Below are positions 23,435-34,873 of a stretch of 64,000 bases of DNA, in pieces (positions within the stretch are counted from its first letter, which is position 1; every line of letters starts with the position of its first letter). Origin of the DNA: Pocillopora verrucosa (lineage: Eukaryota; Cnidaria; Anthozoa; Scleractinia; Pocilloporidae). The stretch covers positions 11,181,231 to 11,245,230 of the forward strand of contig NC_089325.1 of assembly GCF_036669915.1 (NCBI RefSeq). The letters run 5' to 3'. The notes under the pieces are model-generated. The model searched no databases, was not told the origin of the DNA, and saw nothing but the letters and a program-made list of their open reading frames with translations. Position numbers and translations under genes: made by a program.

Positions 23435-24462
23435 CATCAAAGTTAACTTTGTTTGCTCACTCTACCGTTTTGCAAAAAAGAAATAAGCGCCCTGTCCCTA
23501 AGTACCGAAAGACAAGTAAAAAAAGTAAATAAGCGCCCCGGGCACTAAACCGGGTCATGACAACAACTGACAATTATAAGGAGGTTTCTGTAGGGATTGA
23601 TTTAGCACCGTTAAAATACTTCCAATTGGTCTCCCTATTACGATTGGCTGATACCAGTATTATTCACAAATATTTGGAAAAATAACTAATTTACAGAAAA
23701 TACAAGCTATAACGATCTGAACTTATAGATAGGCTACGTTATGATATGGCTACTCAGAAATGATAACTGTAAATTATCATACGTTTTGGGGAATAAACTA
23801 AACACCTCTGTGCTAATACATTGTATGTGTTCGACTTAAAATATATCACTAAAACCAGTGTTCATATATGAAATGGCGATTTTATTGTAACAGAAGGAAT
23901 AAGGAACATTCCTATACAAATAGCCCCCAAAAATACCAGAATAACAACGAGCACTAGTTCGTGATGGGGAAGGGGAACGCAAGTTTCTCACATATTATTA
24001 GAGCTGCATACCTAAACCATCCAATAGATTAGATTGATAAATTTATATACTTGAGACGCAATCGGAACGAGAAAAAACTAAACCAACTTGTAAAGAGCTA
24101 AAAGCCGGGAACCTTTATTCATACCAAGTACTAAACACACTGAGTATTTTATTACAACCGATGACTCACTTGAACGCGTTTAAAATTCAAGGTGCCATAC
24201 CAACCAACAATAACTACATAGTTTACTGAAAGCTCCAAAATCAGCAACGCCATCGTACGTTGGTGAAGTTTTAGGCGACAGCTGGTTGCTAGCCATTGGC
24301 GGGAATTAACAAAGTATGGCTCTTGTCTACCACACTGCACACGTCAACTCGGCCCGTCCAAAAGTCTCTTTAGATTATCATTTGTGGTCAATCTCATTTT
24401 ACATAGAGATAAAATTGTAGGTAAGACCAGTTTTAACGTAACAACATCAACAACAAAAATGA
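23435..24462. other. Stretch inside the inverted repeat, no gene seen
   Basis: AT-rich sequence with no supported coding region. It contains two AAATAAGCGCCC motifs about 50 bases apart (near 23482 and 23528), consistent with a decayed mobile element. Confidence 0.4.
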
Positions 24463-25790
24463 TGATGATGATGATGATCGTTTATTCAACCTTCTTGCAG
24501 TAGAAACTGAATTACAAGGCGGGTCATAATTTACAAATACTTCTACATTATGCATACATAGAACTATTTTAGATATCAATTAGATATAAATATTAAATAT
24601 TGTGTAAACATTGAATACTATAAGTAATAAGATAAATTGCAGTTAAGTATATTACACATGATTCTGATATTTAATAGTGCAAAAATTTCCAAATCTAATA
24701 GATTTTGAGGAGGTAGGTACAGACACAGTTCTTCCTGCCCTAAGGGCATATGGTCTTTAAAATTGACATCGCGGTACTAAATTTCGTAGTAGGTCAGAAA
24801 GTAGTAACTCCGCTTAAGGAAAGTGACGCACGCGTCCTCCCTCCTCTGGCATAGATTAATTAAGCCTGACTTCTTAAGCACGTCCTCATAACTCATAAAC
24901 GGGAAAATGATTTTTAGAGCCCTCTTTTGAACCGACTCAATTTGATCACTCAAGTACTGCGTGAGGCCAGCCCATACAGGACTTGCATACTCCAAGACAG
25001 ATCTGATGATGCTACAGTAGACCAAGATAAGCTGCCCATCAGTTAAACCACACTTCTTAAGAGCATGTAACCTCTTGTTTCCTTTCTTTGCAATATGAAA
25101 TACATGCTCGTTCCACGTTAAGTTATCTGATAAGTGTACCCCCAACAACTTGTAACAGGAAACCTTTTCTATTATAGAATTACCAACAGCTAAAGGGGGT
25201 GGCGAAAACGGGCAATACTGTAAAAACGTAATGCACATTTCTTTGCACTTCTTGCTGTTGAGAACCATTCCCCTAGAGAAAGCAAACGAGTAAATTTCGG
25301 ACACAGTAAAATTCAAGTATGAAGGAGAAAGCCTAGGGACAAACTCCATAACTGTAGCGTCATCTACATATTTAACTCTATTTTTACAATAAAAGGCCAT
25401 ACTGTTCACAAGGATACAAAACAAGATAGGGGCCAATTTAGTTCCTCGGGGAATTCCGCCATTCAGCTGTATTGTTGGGGACAGCACCGTCCCCACCTTC
25501 ACCCACTGTTTCCTATTTGTGAGGAAGGCAGCAATCCACCTCATCAAATGTGGGTCCACATACAGGTTATCCAGTTCATTCAGTAGAGCATTATGATCCA
25601 CAAGATCAAATCCCTTAGAGAAGTCAGAAAAAAAAAAAAAACCTGACATACATCTCACCACGGTCAATCGTCTCCAAAATTGTGTGAAGTAAATATACCA
25701 ATGCCTGCGTGGTAGATCTTCCTGGGAGAGCAAACTGTTTACTGTCCAACAAATAGGAACAACAATCTTTATTTCTCCCAAAAGTCGAAC
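24463..25790 (-). pseudogene. Truncated, frameshifted non-LTR (LINE) reverse transcriptase
   Basis: The minus-strand open frame 25781-24777 (334 codons) carries reverse transcriptase motifs in order: DFSKGFDLVDH near residue 53, GIPRGTKLAPILF near 109, YVDD at 138-141, then LNSKKC, the LLGVHLSDNLTWNEH block and KRALKIIFP of the thumb and C-terminal part. This is typical of CR1/L2/Rex-like LINEs. The first ~50 codons of this frame are out of register: a 14-base A run at 25628-25641 separates them from the RT frame, and the expected upstream motif lies in another frame. The endonuclease part and the 5' end are missing, the break coinciding with the inverted-repeat arm. On the minus strand the element seems to end in an ATC microsatellite (24462-24479 on plus), a usual LINE tail. 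It is inactive. Confidence 0.85.
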
Positions 25791-26110
25791 CCAACCGTCA
25801 TTTCAGTATGAATTAGTTATTCCTTGAAAAAACGAAAAGAAAGATGACTGGTAATCTGGAATAGCCAATATTCAAAGTCATGCACACTTTTTCAAATGAA
25901 TTTACCATTTTTAAGGCTAGTTCCGGGAAACAGCTGATCAGGGTTACAGTTTAAGTTCAAATAGTTAGAAAAAGTTGTTAAGCATCGATGATGAGCTGTC
26001 TCAAACAATAGATATTTGGAGATTTTTATAATGATCTTCTCTATCACCACAAAAGCCGGTGATATGATATTCAAAAGTATCTTTTTTCTAGTTGTATATT
26101 GGTTGATTAA
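25791..26110 (-). repeat. Right arm of the 0.32-kb inverted repeat
   Basis: Reverse complement of 23111-23434 with only a few mismatches. It directly abuts the truncated 5' end of the LINE fragment. Confidence 0.85.
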
Positions 26111-26940
26111 GTTCAGGACATTCAACAATGAAATGTCACCTCCCCAAAACTACCAGCTCTCCACAATAGACACTTTTCCCTCTCCTCAAGGAAGGTGATC
26201 GTTGCGGAAAGGTCTGATTGTATAAATTATGTAGAACAGTCAAAACACCTAATCCCCGTTACAGGTGTTACAAGTATGTCAAGCGTGTGCCTATTGACCT
26301 GCATAATTTACAACGTACTACTTTACATACAGGTTTGTCCTTGTGACAGAACATTAAATCCGAGGTTAAGCACCTTCAGTTCAGAGCTCAGGGAATTTAA
26401 AGTAAGGGCCTTTAAATCTACTTAAGTTACATGTTTTATCATTTTCTTGGAACCTAAAAATTGAGAAGAGGTAAAACTGAAAGAAGGAGTGTGTTGCTTT
26501 TGATAAATGGCTGATTTTTTTTAATTGTATGCTAAACATTTGCATTTGTACCGCCTGAAAATCTGAATATCAAACAAAGGAAACTAAATATTTATCAGTT
26601 ATTTAATTCAATTTTTTCCCGAAAGAATTTTCGTTCGAAAAAAAAAGCTGCAGAACGTGTCATTATCAAAAGGCGAAAATCGTCCTAAAGTGTCCGTCAC
26701 TCTATAGGTTCTTTAATATGTCTTCAACTCAAGCAATCCCATATAGTTCTTGAGATTTATCAGTGAACTATTTTTTGAAGTGCATCCTTTAAATATTTTT
26801 GGATTCTCATGGTTCAAGTACATAGAGGATCTTATTTCGCAGGAAATTAAACCATGTTCTAATTCAAATGAAGCATTCTTTAACTGATTGCTAAATTAGT
26901 CATTGGTTTTTCACAGGGCACCACTTGAGCGACGTGAAGC

Positions 26941-27707
26941 ATGGTCAGCCCTATTCTTGTGCCTCTTCTACTGTTATCTATCGCTGCTGTTGGTAAGATC
27001 TTTTAAAACCCTCTTTTATAGCACACTGATTATTTGTTCCTTTGCATGTTACCAGTGGTAACGGCACAAGATTTTTTTTCCATAAACGTTAAAGTTCTTG
27101 CAAATTTGATTTCAATCGCGCTTGAATTTCTACTGTTTTCCCTCCATCAAGTCATTACCAGTCTTCACTGGCAGTAGGGAAGGATCAGGCATGGAGCGGA
27201 AAGCTTAGCCACCTGATTCTTGCCTAGTCCCCTTTGCAGCGGTTCTTAAGGATGTCAAGCAACACTCTCACCAACCAAGGAGACTAAGTCCGAACCCACT
27301 GCACTGCTCACAGTGTGGTGGTTGAACACAAACCAGAGATATTTATTCTGTTACCGAATTTCCCTCATCCAGGACAGAGTGGTTCCCCAGCACCATGTAG
27401 CGCACGCGATGCCCGAGTCCTCCACACTGAGAACGATAGAACGGCCAGCGGTAACAAATGGGAGTAAGTAGGTTCTGTGCCAAATAATCCGAACGAGGAA
27501 GTAAGAAAAAAAGATTGTAGAAATAGATGCGAACAGATCTGTGTGCAAGAGAGAGAGGGAGGGCCTAGCTTCAACAGCTGGCCTGGCTGCGTTGCTTTCT
27601 CGTCCTGGGTACATTTAGGATGGGGTACGCGCTATTGCTATGGCTGGGACCAAAAGCCTGAATGGTATGTCAGCTCAAGGTACCTCTCTGGTTTGTGTGA
27701 GGAATAA
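26941..27707 (+). CDS. Possible secreted six-cysteine peptide (two exons)
   Basis: Exon 1, 26941-26992, encodes a signal peptide (MVSPILVPLLLLSIAAVG) and ends in phase 1 at GTTG/GTAAGA. Exon 2, 27472-27707, follows an AG at 27470-27471 and keeps the frame to a stop, for 95 residues in all. The mature part has six cysteines with spacing C-X3-C-X3-C-X15-C-X15-C-X19-C and several tryptophans, and its GCVAF segment faintly recalls PAN/apple modules. In support, a stop in the same frame at 27465 limits the exon to just after the acceptor. Against it, the acceptor has a poor pyrimidine tract. I do not recognise the family. It could be a coral small cysteine-rich secreted protein, but no activity is claimed. 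Confidence 0.45.
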
Positions 27708-28137
27708 TAATAGTTTTCGAAGCGTATGAGCATCCAATCTACCTCTATAATGCTTTTGGCATGCGTAACATTTTCATGCGATATAAACTAAATCCTCAAT
27801 TATTACCTTGGCCTGAAAAATTAACTCATTTTAGTGAGACGAGTATGTAGCGTTTGTATTTGACCTATGATTTCATTCAAAATCAGACTCTACTTTTTAA
27901 AAAGTTGGTGCAGGGCTGTGAAGGAGCCAGTTTGTTTTAGGAATTCCTCAATCGCCATCGGTAAGAAGGATCCAAAATTATCTACATCATTTGCGATTCT
28001 ATATGCGGTGCTACGTCCAACTTACTCCAGAGAGAAATGAACTAAACACAAAATCTCACTGATTGATAATTATTCTTTATTTCTATCGCCTTTTGCCTTC
28101 ATAAAATATTGATTAACAATTCTAGAGCGAAGCAAAT

Positions 28138-30647
28138 TCATTTTTGCTGATTCACACATTTTTCCTGCTCTTTCTTGTAATAATTTTCGAGTGTTTTCTG
28201 TTTGTTCTTGCCTACATTTTGAAATTCCACATTCCAGCCACATCGGGTAATGTGAAGGTCTGCATCTTCGTTTTTTTCTATTTTACCCGTTAAGAGGTAA
28301 ACATTACCCAATTCAAGGTCCATTCCACAACCATCTGTCCTCGTCCAAGCTGTACCACTCCGCACAGGCCCTTGAATGGTCGCCATCGTAGGCGTCACTT
28401 TATAGAACTGGGCACCTTCTTTGAAAATATTTTTTATGTCGAGTGTATAGATTTTCCGGCTTCCCAAATCTGTGACTTGAGTAACCTTAGCTCTGATGGC
28501 TGTTAAGTGAAGACAAAAGCTCCGTGTTAAAAATGCTGATTTGTCTCAATAACAATTTCCTATACATTCAACGATATCAATGCACGGCAAAATGACAGCT
28601 GAATTATGATGATAGCCTTCGTTTGGTTTCCCAAAACATTTTGCAGAATCATCCTTTAAATGATATACCGATAAATTCACCATCTGTATTACTTTTTTTC
28701 TCTAGGAGCGTTTTTTTTTTGTCTAGAGCGTAGCAGCTAGACACCTTGCATGAGCGGTAGGAGATTCAGTAGTGTACGTATTGGTGTTATGGTTTCTGTG
28801 AAGTTACCGTAAGTGACAGGTTAAATGAAGTGAGCGATCATCGCGTAACATAATATGACAAGAATGCGCATCCAGTGACATGGCGGAACCACTTGGCTAT
28901 TTTGTCGTAAGATCTGTCGGAAATCCCTATTTGGTGAGCGAAACTCCTTGTGACAGAGAGATATTCGGGACCGATTGAATTCGAAAGAGCAAACGTTTCG
29001 AGAAAACTTATCGTCGTAGAAAAAACATGCGTTTTTAGATTGTCGTATCTCAAGGAGGGCCTGAAGAAGCGAGGCGTGGTTATTTCGGAGAGTACACCAG
29101 TATTTTATAAGTTATTGATACTGAATACATTTCCGATCATACGCACCACACATTTCACCTTTATAATTTACCTTTTGTACTTTGTGCATTTTCACTTTTC
29201 CTTTAATCGACACACAGTCAGAGCTAGACGACCAGTGTATTTGTTAACAGATTTCACGACTTTACTTCTTGCAGGAGTATCTACCTTTCAGCTGCTAAAA
29301 ACATTGCGTAATTTGTGTTTTCCATACGTTTTAATTTACGATTCTTTGTGTTCGTTTGGTCTCCATTTTATTTTGTAAGTTTAAAATAGTAACGCCTCAA
29401 AATGATTGGAATTTCGTCGCGAATTGAACCCAAATTGTACCTATCTATGTTTGACAGAATTAAATATTTTACGGAAATCTTCGTGTTGAATTTTTCCTTT
29501 TTTCTGTTCCCATGTTTCCAAAAACTTATTTCAAGTTTAGTTGTATCTGCTATTGCGTTAATATTTGCACAATTTTTTCCTTCGGCAGTCATGATCTGTT
29601 AAGTTGAGAAACTCTCTCGAGGATCGACTTGCTTAGAAAACTCGGATCTCATAGTTTCATCGTCACATAGTTTATCTAAACAATTCCCTGAAAAATACCG
29701 CACTTTGGTACACCAATACACCCATTGATATATACTGAACATATCTACCAAATAGACTGAGAGTGCAGTACGACTGTTAGCATGTTGTTTTGTGATAATA
29801 CATTAATTTTAATTTGGATTAGACACACGTACGCAGTGCGGACCTTTTTTTAACCTTTGCGCGATCCTGCACTTTTCTCTTGCCTTCGACTTGAAATGTC
29901 ATGATTACCTCTTAACACGATCAGTACTCGATTTGACGGTTCACGAAGTCAAGGTCGGCTCGTAAATTGCCACTGCCAGAAGAAACTGTGCGTAACGACA
30001 AACTCATATTATTAAACTTCCTTTCTACGGAGTCTTTTATCGCAACTAGAAAAAGTCAGACTTTAAAAGAAAACTTTGTTTGCTCATTTCTATTTCATTT
30101 TAAGCGGAAAGTTTACCACAAGTCTCGATATAGTTCCGCTACTTTTTTTTTCTGGCCAGCGGTTCAAAAATATCGAACCTAGTCTCGTTATGTCGTAATG
30201 CACGAAGTTTCGGTGGTTTGCCGCATGTTCAGGAGACAAGGGCGTGGTTGGAAGGAACTGATTGTTATTTCTCCTCTCTCGTTGGTATACATTTCGTTGT
30301 AAATTAGATACGAGAATTTGGTTTAAGATCACGATGACAACTTGTACGTGATCAGTTTAAGTATTCTCGTTACCCGTTTCCCAGGGAACGAATGAATATC
30401 ATAGGAATAAGTTATATCTTAATCACTTCTTAGAGTTTAAGAGAAAAAGGATAGGTTACCCGGAATAAAAGCAGAAATTATTGACTAAGTGAATTGGAAA
30501 TCAAAACTTTTTAAATTATTGAGGTAGCAACTCACCGAAGTCATCTCTGCATAAAATCGCCATGTGAGTTGTCTTAGCGCAACTGCACGACTCGCTAAGG
30601 GCCACAGTGCACAAAATCAATGTCGCATAAGAGAGAATGGAAACCAT
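28138..30647 (-). CDS. TIMP-like gene D: secreted single netrin-type domain
   Basis: Coding exons 30647-30536 and 28499-28138 on the minus strand, joined in phase 1 (TTCG/GTGAGT, TTAACAG) across a 2.04-kb intron, give 157 residues. The signal peptide MVSILSYATLILCTVALSES precedes CSCAKT. Cys3 to the next Cys is X9, close to classical TIMP spacing, unlike A, B and C, which have inserts. It continues FAIRAKVTQ, a divergent loop rich in Thr and Gly, DGCGMDLELG, YLLTGKIEKN, TRCGWNVEF, and a Lys-rich end with a final Cys followed by five residues. Six mature cysteines, no C-terminal domain. AAATAAAG on the minus strand (about 28075) is the likely polyadenylation signal. The leader exon is near 30828. 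Confidence 0.87.
28550..30500. other. Large intron of gene D, no nested gene seen
   Basis: Several open stretches on both strands (for example 28950-29378 plus) have no domain, no conserved starts and biased hydrophobic AT-rich composition. I treat them as chance frames. Confidence 0.45.
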
Positions 30648-30827
30648 TTCTGCCGTCTTTTTCTATGGAAAAAGAGCACAGTTTTCTTTGTTTGACGGAA
30701 TTGTGAACTGCGCGAGAAGCTGATGGAAAAAATGGAACAAGAGGAAAAGAAACCACTTTTTCTTGTAATATCAGCTTAGCAAGTTCTGCGAGACTTGAAC
30801 GATGAGCTTGTCTTGAGATTAACTTAC

Positions 30828-30900
30828 CTGACTTGTTCTGGAGAACTTGCCTGCAAGACTCAACTGATGAATCGTAATGCCCCAGTATTGGTCATTTAGG
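30828..30900 (-). promoter_or_regulatory. Promoter and leader exon of gene D
   Basis: On the minus strand it reads CCAAT (ATTGG at 30887-30891), then ATCAGTTGAGTC and a leader end CCAGAACAAGTCAG before the donor GTAAGTT. The GTTGAGTC...CAGAACA...TCAG/GTAAGTT pattern is shared with the leaders of A and C. The acceptor GACGGCAG lies two bases before the ATG of D. Confidence 0.5.
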
Positions 30901-30949
30901 CAATTTAAAATATGAAATTTGATAAAGGATACTGGTCTCTATTGCTTGT

Positions 30950-33900
30950 TTTTAGTGTTTACTTTCTCATGTAAGTGTTTTTAATGAAGATAATTACTTT
31001 CAAGTATTTATCCATTTCTTCTTTCTTTTTTGTACCGAGGAAGTCGATTGTGAAACTTGGTTACGGTGCTGAGTTGTATGTTATTTGTTATAAATTTCTT
31101 CGCATTTAGTCGGCAAGCTATGGTTTAGTAGGGCTAACTACAAGTTGCTCAAAATTTTTTTTACTATATAAACATTACTTTTTCGTGATCTATGAAAATT
31201 ATACTTCTGAAACAATATACATGATTGATTTTATAATTCTTGCATTTATCCTTCAAAACAACTCACAGAAAGGAAAACTAATTTTGAATCACTTAAGTCG
31301 TCCGTTTAGCTCCACTTCTAACAACGTTCTTTGTTGTCTAGACAACGATCTGTTTATGACTGATCGAGAACTGATCAACTCAGTGAACACGAGCAAACCA
31401 GATCTAAACAACTAACTAAAATCTTTATTTTCAGTTTAAGAAAGACTACAAAGCAACTACAGTCCCCTCCAAAAAATTCGGTGTTTTATTTTTGCTACAA
31501 GACCGTGGCGTCACTAAGGATGGCTAATGAATCATATTAATTTGGGTGATTGAGGAGCAGACCTCGGACGTGCCAGTACTACATATTATTCTTCAGGTTC
31601 CACCTACGCTGATGCGTTCATTTTTAAAAGTAGACATTTTCATTAAAATAAAAACGACATAGAAACTTATCATTTAACTACCTACTCGCGCAACCATTTT
31701 GGTTAATATCAGTAAAAAGCCTTAATTTGAGCGTGATGCAAATCACATGCAGACTTGTCGCATGGCCTGTGAATAAAACCCTTTACGGTGGAATGAGGCG
31801 CTCTTGTGTAGCGTGTGTTAAATTCTTTCGAAGAAAATCAACAAATCGGTATTTTTCCAAACATTAATGTCGCCATTAGAGAGTGGCAGCTTAAAAGCAA
31901 CTTCCAATCGAAAACAAAGCAAACAACAATATTTGTATTTATGTATCTTTTTGCCATTAAGCTTGTATGAAAAGTGAAATCGATCAGTTAGTGAACTTGG
32001 TTGCTGTGCTAAGTTGCGTTTCATTCCTTTTTGGTTCTCTCTGATTTGATTCGTGTATTTTTGTATGCTGACTCAATTTCAAAAATGGCAACTTTTGAAC
32101 TCTTGAAAATTCTATACATTTTGCATAATTTAATTTCAGAAAGTTTTTCTTTCCTCCGATAAGCGAAACATTTGAAACGAGTTACACAATTTTCAGTAGA
32201 TAATTCACTGGCTCTTCCAAACTACTTAAGAAAACCTTCAAAAAAAATTTTATTTGAATCATTAAATCAACCCTTTTAACTTCAATTTGTGCAGGGGTCT
32301 TCATCGATTGTCAAGGCAACGATCTTTTGATGACTTGAAATCGAATAAATACATGAAGAAGAGCTAGAAATAACAAAACAAACGACATCACTTTTCTTTC
32401 GAAATCTAAGGAAAGTTCGAAATAATCTTATAATGATTCTCACGAAATTACCGTGTTTCTTTTCGTGGCGACACCGTGACGTCATCACGATTAGCGACCA
32501 CATCATTTAATTGGCTTATTAGAGGGCTTCTCGTTACTCTACAGGCGCCATACATACTTACAAGTTTAGAGAAATGCTATAAGTTTTTACCCACTTAAAA
32601 GTACAAGAGAGTAGATAATTGTATAGCCTGCTCACGGAATCCTTTTGGTTAATGTTGAAAAAAAACTTTGGAGTTTGACAGAAAACAACTGAGTACCGGT
32701 CGGCCTGTGAAATAATCCCCGTTTTACTGGTTTTGACTTTTTTTTTGGTAAAGCCACGTATCGGTATTTCTTCAATAATCATCGTCACCACTAAGAGAGT
32801 AACAACTGGAAAGCAAACTAGATCAATTGTAACGTTAACTGGCATAATGGTTCATTCGAAAATGATACGAGAGAAGTCAAGTAAAGCTCGACAGCGAGCA
32901 AAAGCCACAAAATTGTTGCGCATAAGCATAATTAGTTAACGGTATAATTTTTCTGTCTGCGTATTTTAGAACTTTATATGCATTTTCTTCCAAATTTATT
33001 TTAGTGTGCTTACGCTCATCAAAGAAATTATTACAAAAGTTCGCTTCCCTATTTACTTTCTATTTTAATTATATTGCCTTGAAAGACCACCAAGAGCTTC
33101 TAAAGTTATATCTAATATAATGTTCGGCAAGAGTAAGCAATTTTAGCCATTACAATGACACGATGATCACAAGTCTCTTTCAAAAACAGACAAATAATCA
33201 AAATGGTGGATTAATAGATCAGTGGGGGTACTACATACTTTTAAAAACGTTACACATAGCAAGAGATATTTATTCCGACTGAGGAACAAATATGAAACAG
33301 AACGAAACTAGATAAATGTAATTTTGATAACAATTAGTACATTTGAAGGAACAAATACAACTGCGAGATGTCGTGATATTTTGGCAAGCTGAAATGACGA
33401 ATTTTTTTTAAACTATTTGAACTCAGTTACACAACGAATCTTTGGAAAAACTTCATTATACTTGAGCTATCTCAGTAACATTTTGACCCAAGAAAGCTGA
33501 ACAGTTTCAAACTCAACCACTTATGAATTTTTGCAGTTCTTTGAAAAAGGACCTCGACGATGAAAAACTCGATTATTTATAATTATTTGAACGCTTTGTG
33601 CTTTGAAAAGAAAGAGCTCTAATTTTAACAAGCTAGCTTGAAAATTTGTTGGAATGCTCCATGGAAAATTGTAAACTTCTTTTCAGCGTATTTGAATTCA
33701 AATTAACCATTTATTCTCAAAGCCGCGTATGCATGTTAAAATACTTTTTAATGAATGCGAAACAAGAGCAATTATTCAGTTTTAGAGCGAGTATTGAAAG
33801 AAATAAAAAACATCATAGAAGGTGATTTAAGAAAATTTCCTTCGCTGGCCCGAGAAACTTAGACACCGATGACTAAAACTAACGATTGAATCGAACTTTT

Positions 33901-34800
33901 TGGAACGGAAATATTAACCAAATTAAAGTTTGTTAGTAAATTTAAATAGAATTATGATTCCAAATATGCAAAGGTAGTAATTCTTTTATTTAACGGGATT
34001 GTTAAACAGAAAAACATTCAGAAAAATTTATGGTAAGCTACGGTTACATCCTGATCAATTTTACCTTTTTTCTCTCATTTTCGCTTTTCATTTTGCTTCG
34101 TAAACACTGCTGCAAATCGAATTGTAAATCAAAACAATCAGTCCCTCCAACTGACTGGCTTCGCTTCGTTTCGTATATTTTTAAAGTTTACATGATTGAC
34201 GTGGATAAATATGCTGAAATTCTAGCATTCTAAGAAATTTTTCATAGAACTTTATATACAAAATGCCCAAAACTGAGAGAAAAAAAATCACTTTGTAATG
34301 AAACTAGTGGAAGTTTGAATAGTATTGTAAAAAAGAAATATAATTTACCAAAACAACTCATCGAAAATAACTTAATTAGCGTCTGCAAAGTAAATATTTC
34401 ATATACCGCAAAGCTCTTGGAGCAAATAGAATGAGAAGTTTTCTAACCACTCGCAAACAGAGGTAGAAAATTGATTTGGTATTTCTTTTCTGTCTAGTGC
34501 GGTTTCCAATCGCAAAGACATGAGACTTTCTCGCAAACGTGTTTTCGTCCAACAACAAAATCTTAACAAGTGTTGGTCATAGCTAAGCCAATGTACTGAT
34601 TATATTCTTGAGATCCCGCTAAGAAATTCGAGAAACTATTCTTGGACTTCCCTTGGCGACTCCAACCTACGTCAGTAAATGGAGGACTGATAGTTGTTGT
34701 GATCCCACCAAGATATTATGAACAGTTTTTCAACAGCCGAGCCACAAAGATAAAATGATTTTCATTTCCTGTTAAATGCTGGAGCACGTAATCAATTCTG
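30950..34800. other. 3.9-kb stretch without a recognised gene
   Basis: AT-rich, with only short chance frames on both strands and no convincing exon. It separates the TIMP-like gene D (transcribed away to the left) from the MFSD12-like gene (transcribed to the right). Confidence 0.4.
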
Positions 34801-34817
34801 TTCTGTAAAACGGAGGC

Positions 34818-34824
34818 TATAAAT
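34818..34824 (+). promoter_or_regulatory. Possible TATA box of the MFSD12-like gene
   Basis: TATAAAT lies 50 bases before the ATG at 34874, which would allow a 5' UTR of about 25 bases. This is a sequence match only. Confidence 0.35.
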
Positions 34825-34873
34825 CTGATAATTTTTGCCGTCATAAAGCCGAAGAAACCTGGCACTATGAAGC

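Noticed and set aside
28950..29602. Hydrophobic plus-strand frames inside the intron of gene D
   Set aside because: AT-rich composition easily gives Phe/Leu-rich frames. There is no conserved motif, and they overlap chance frames on the other strand.
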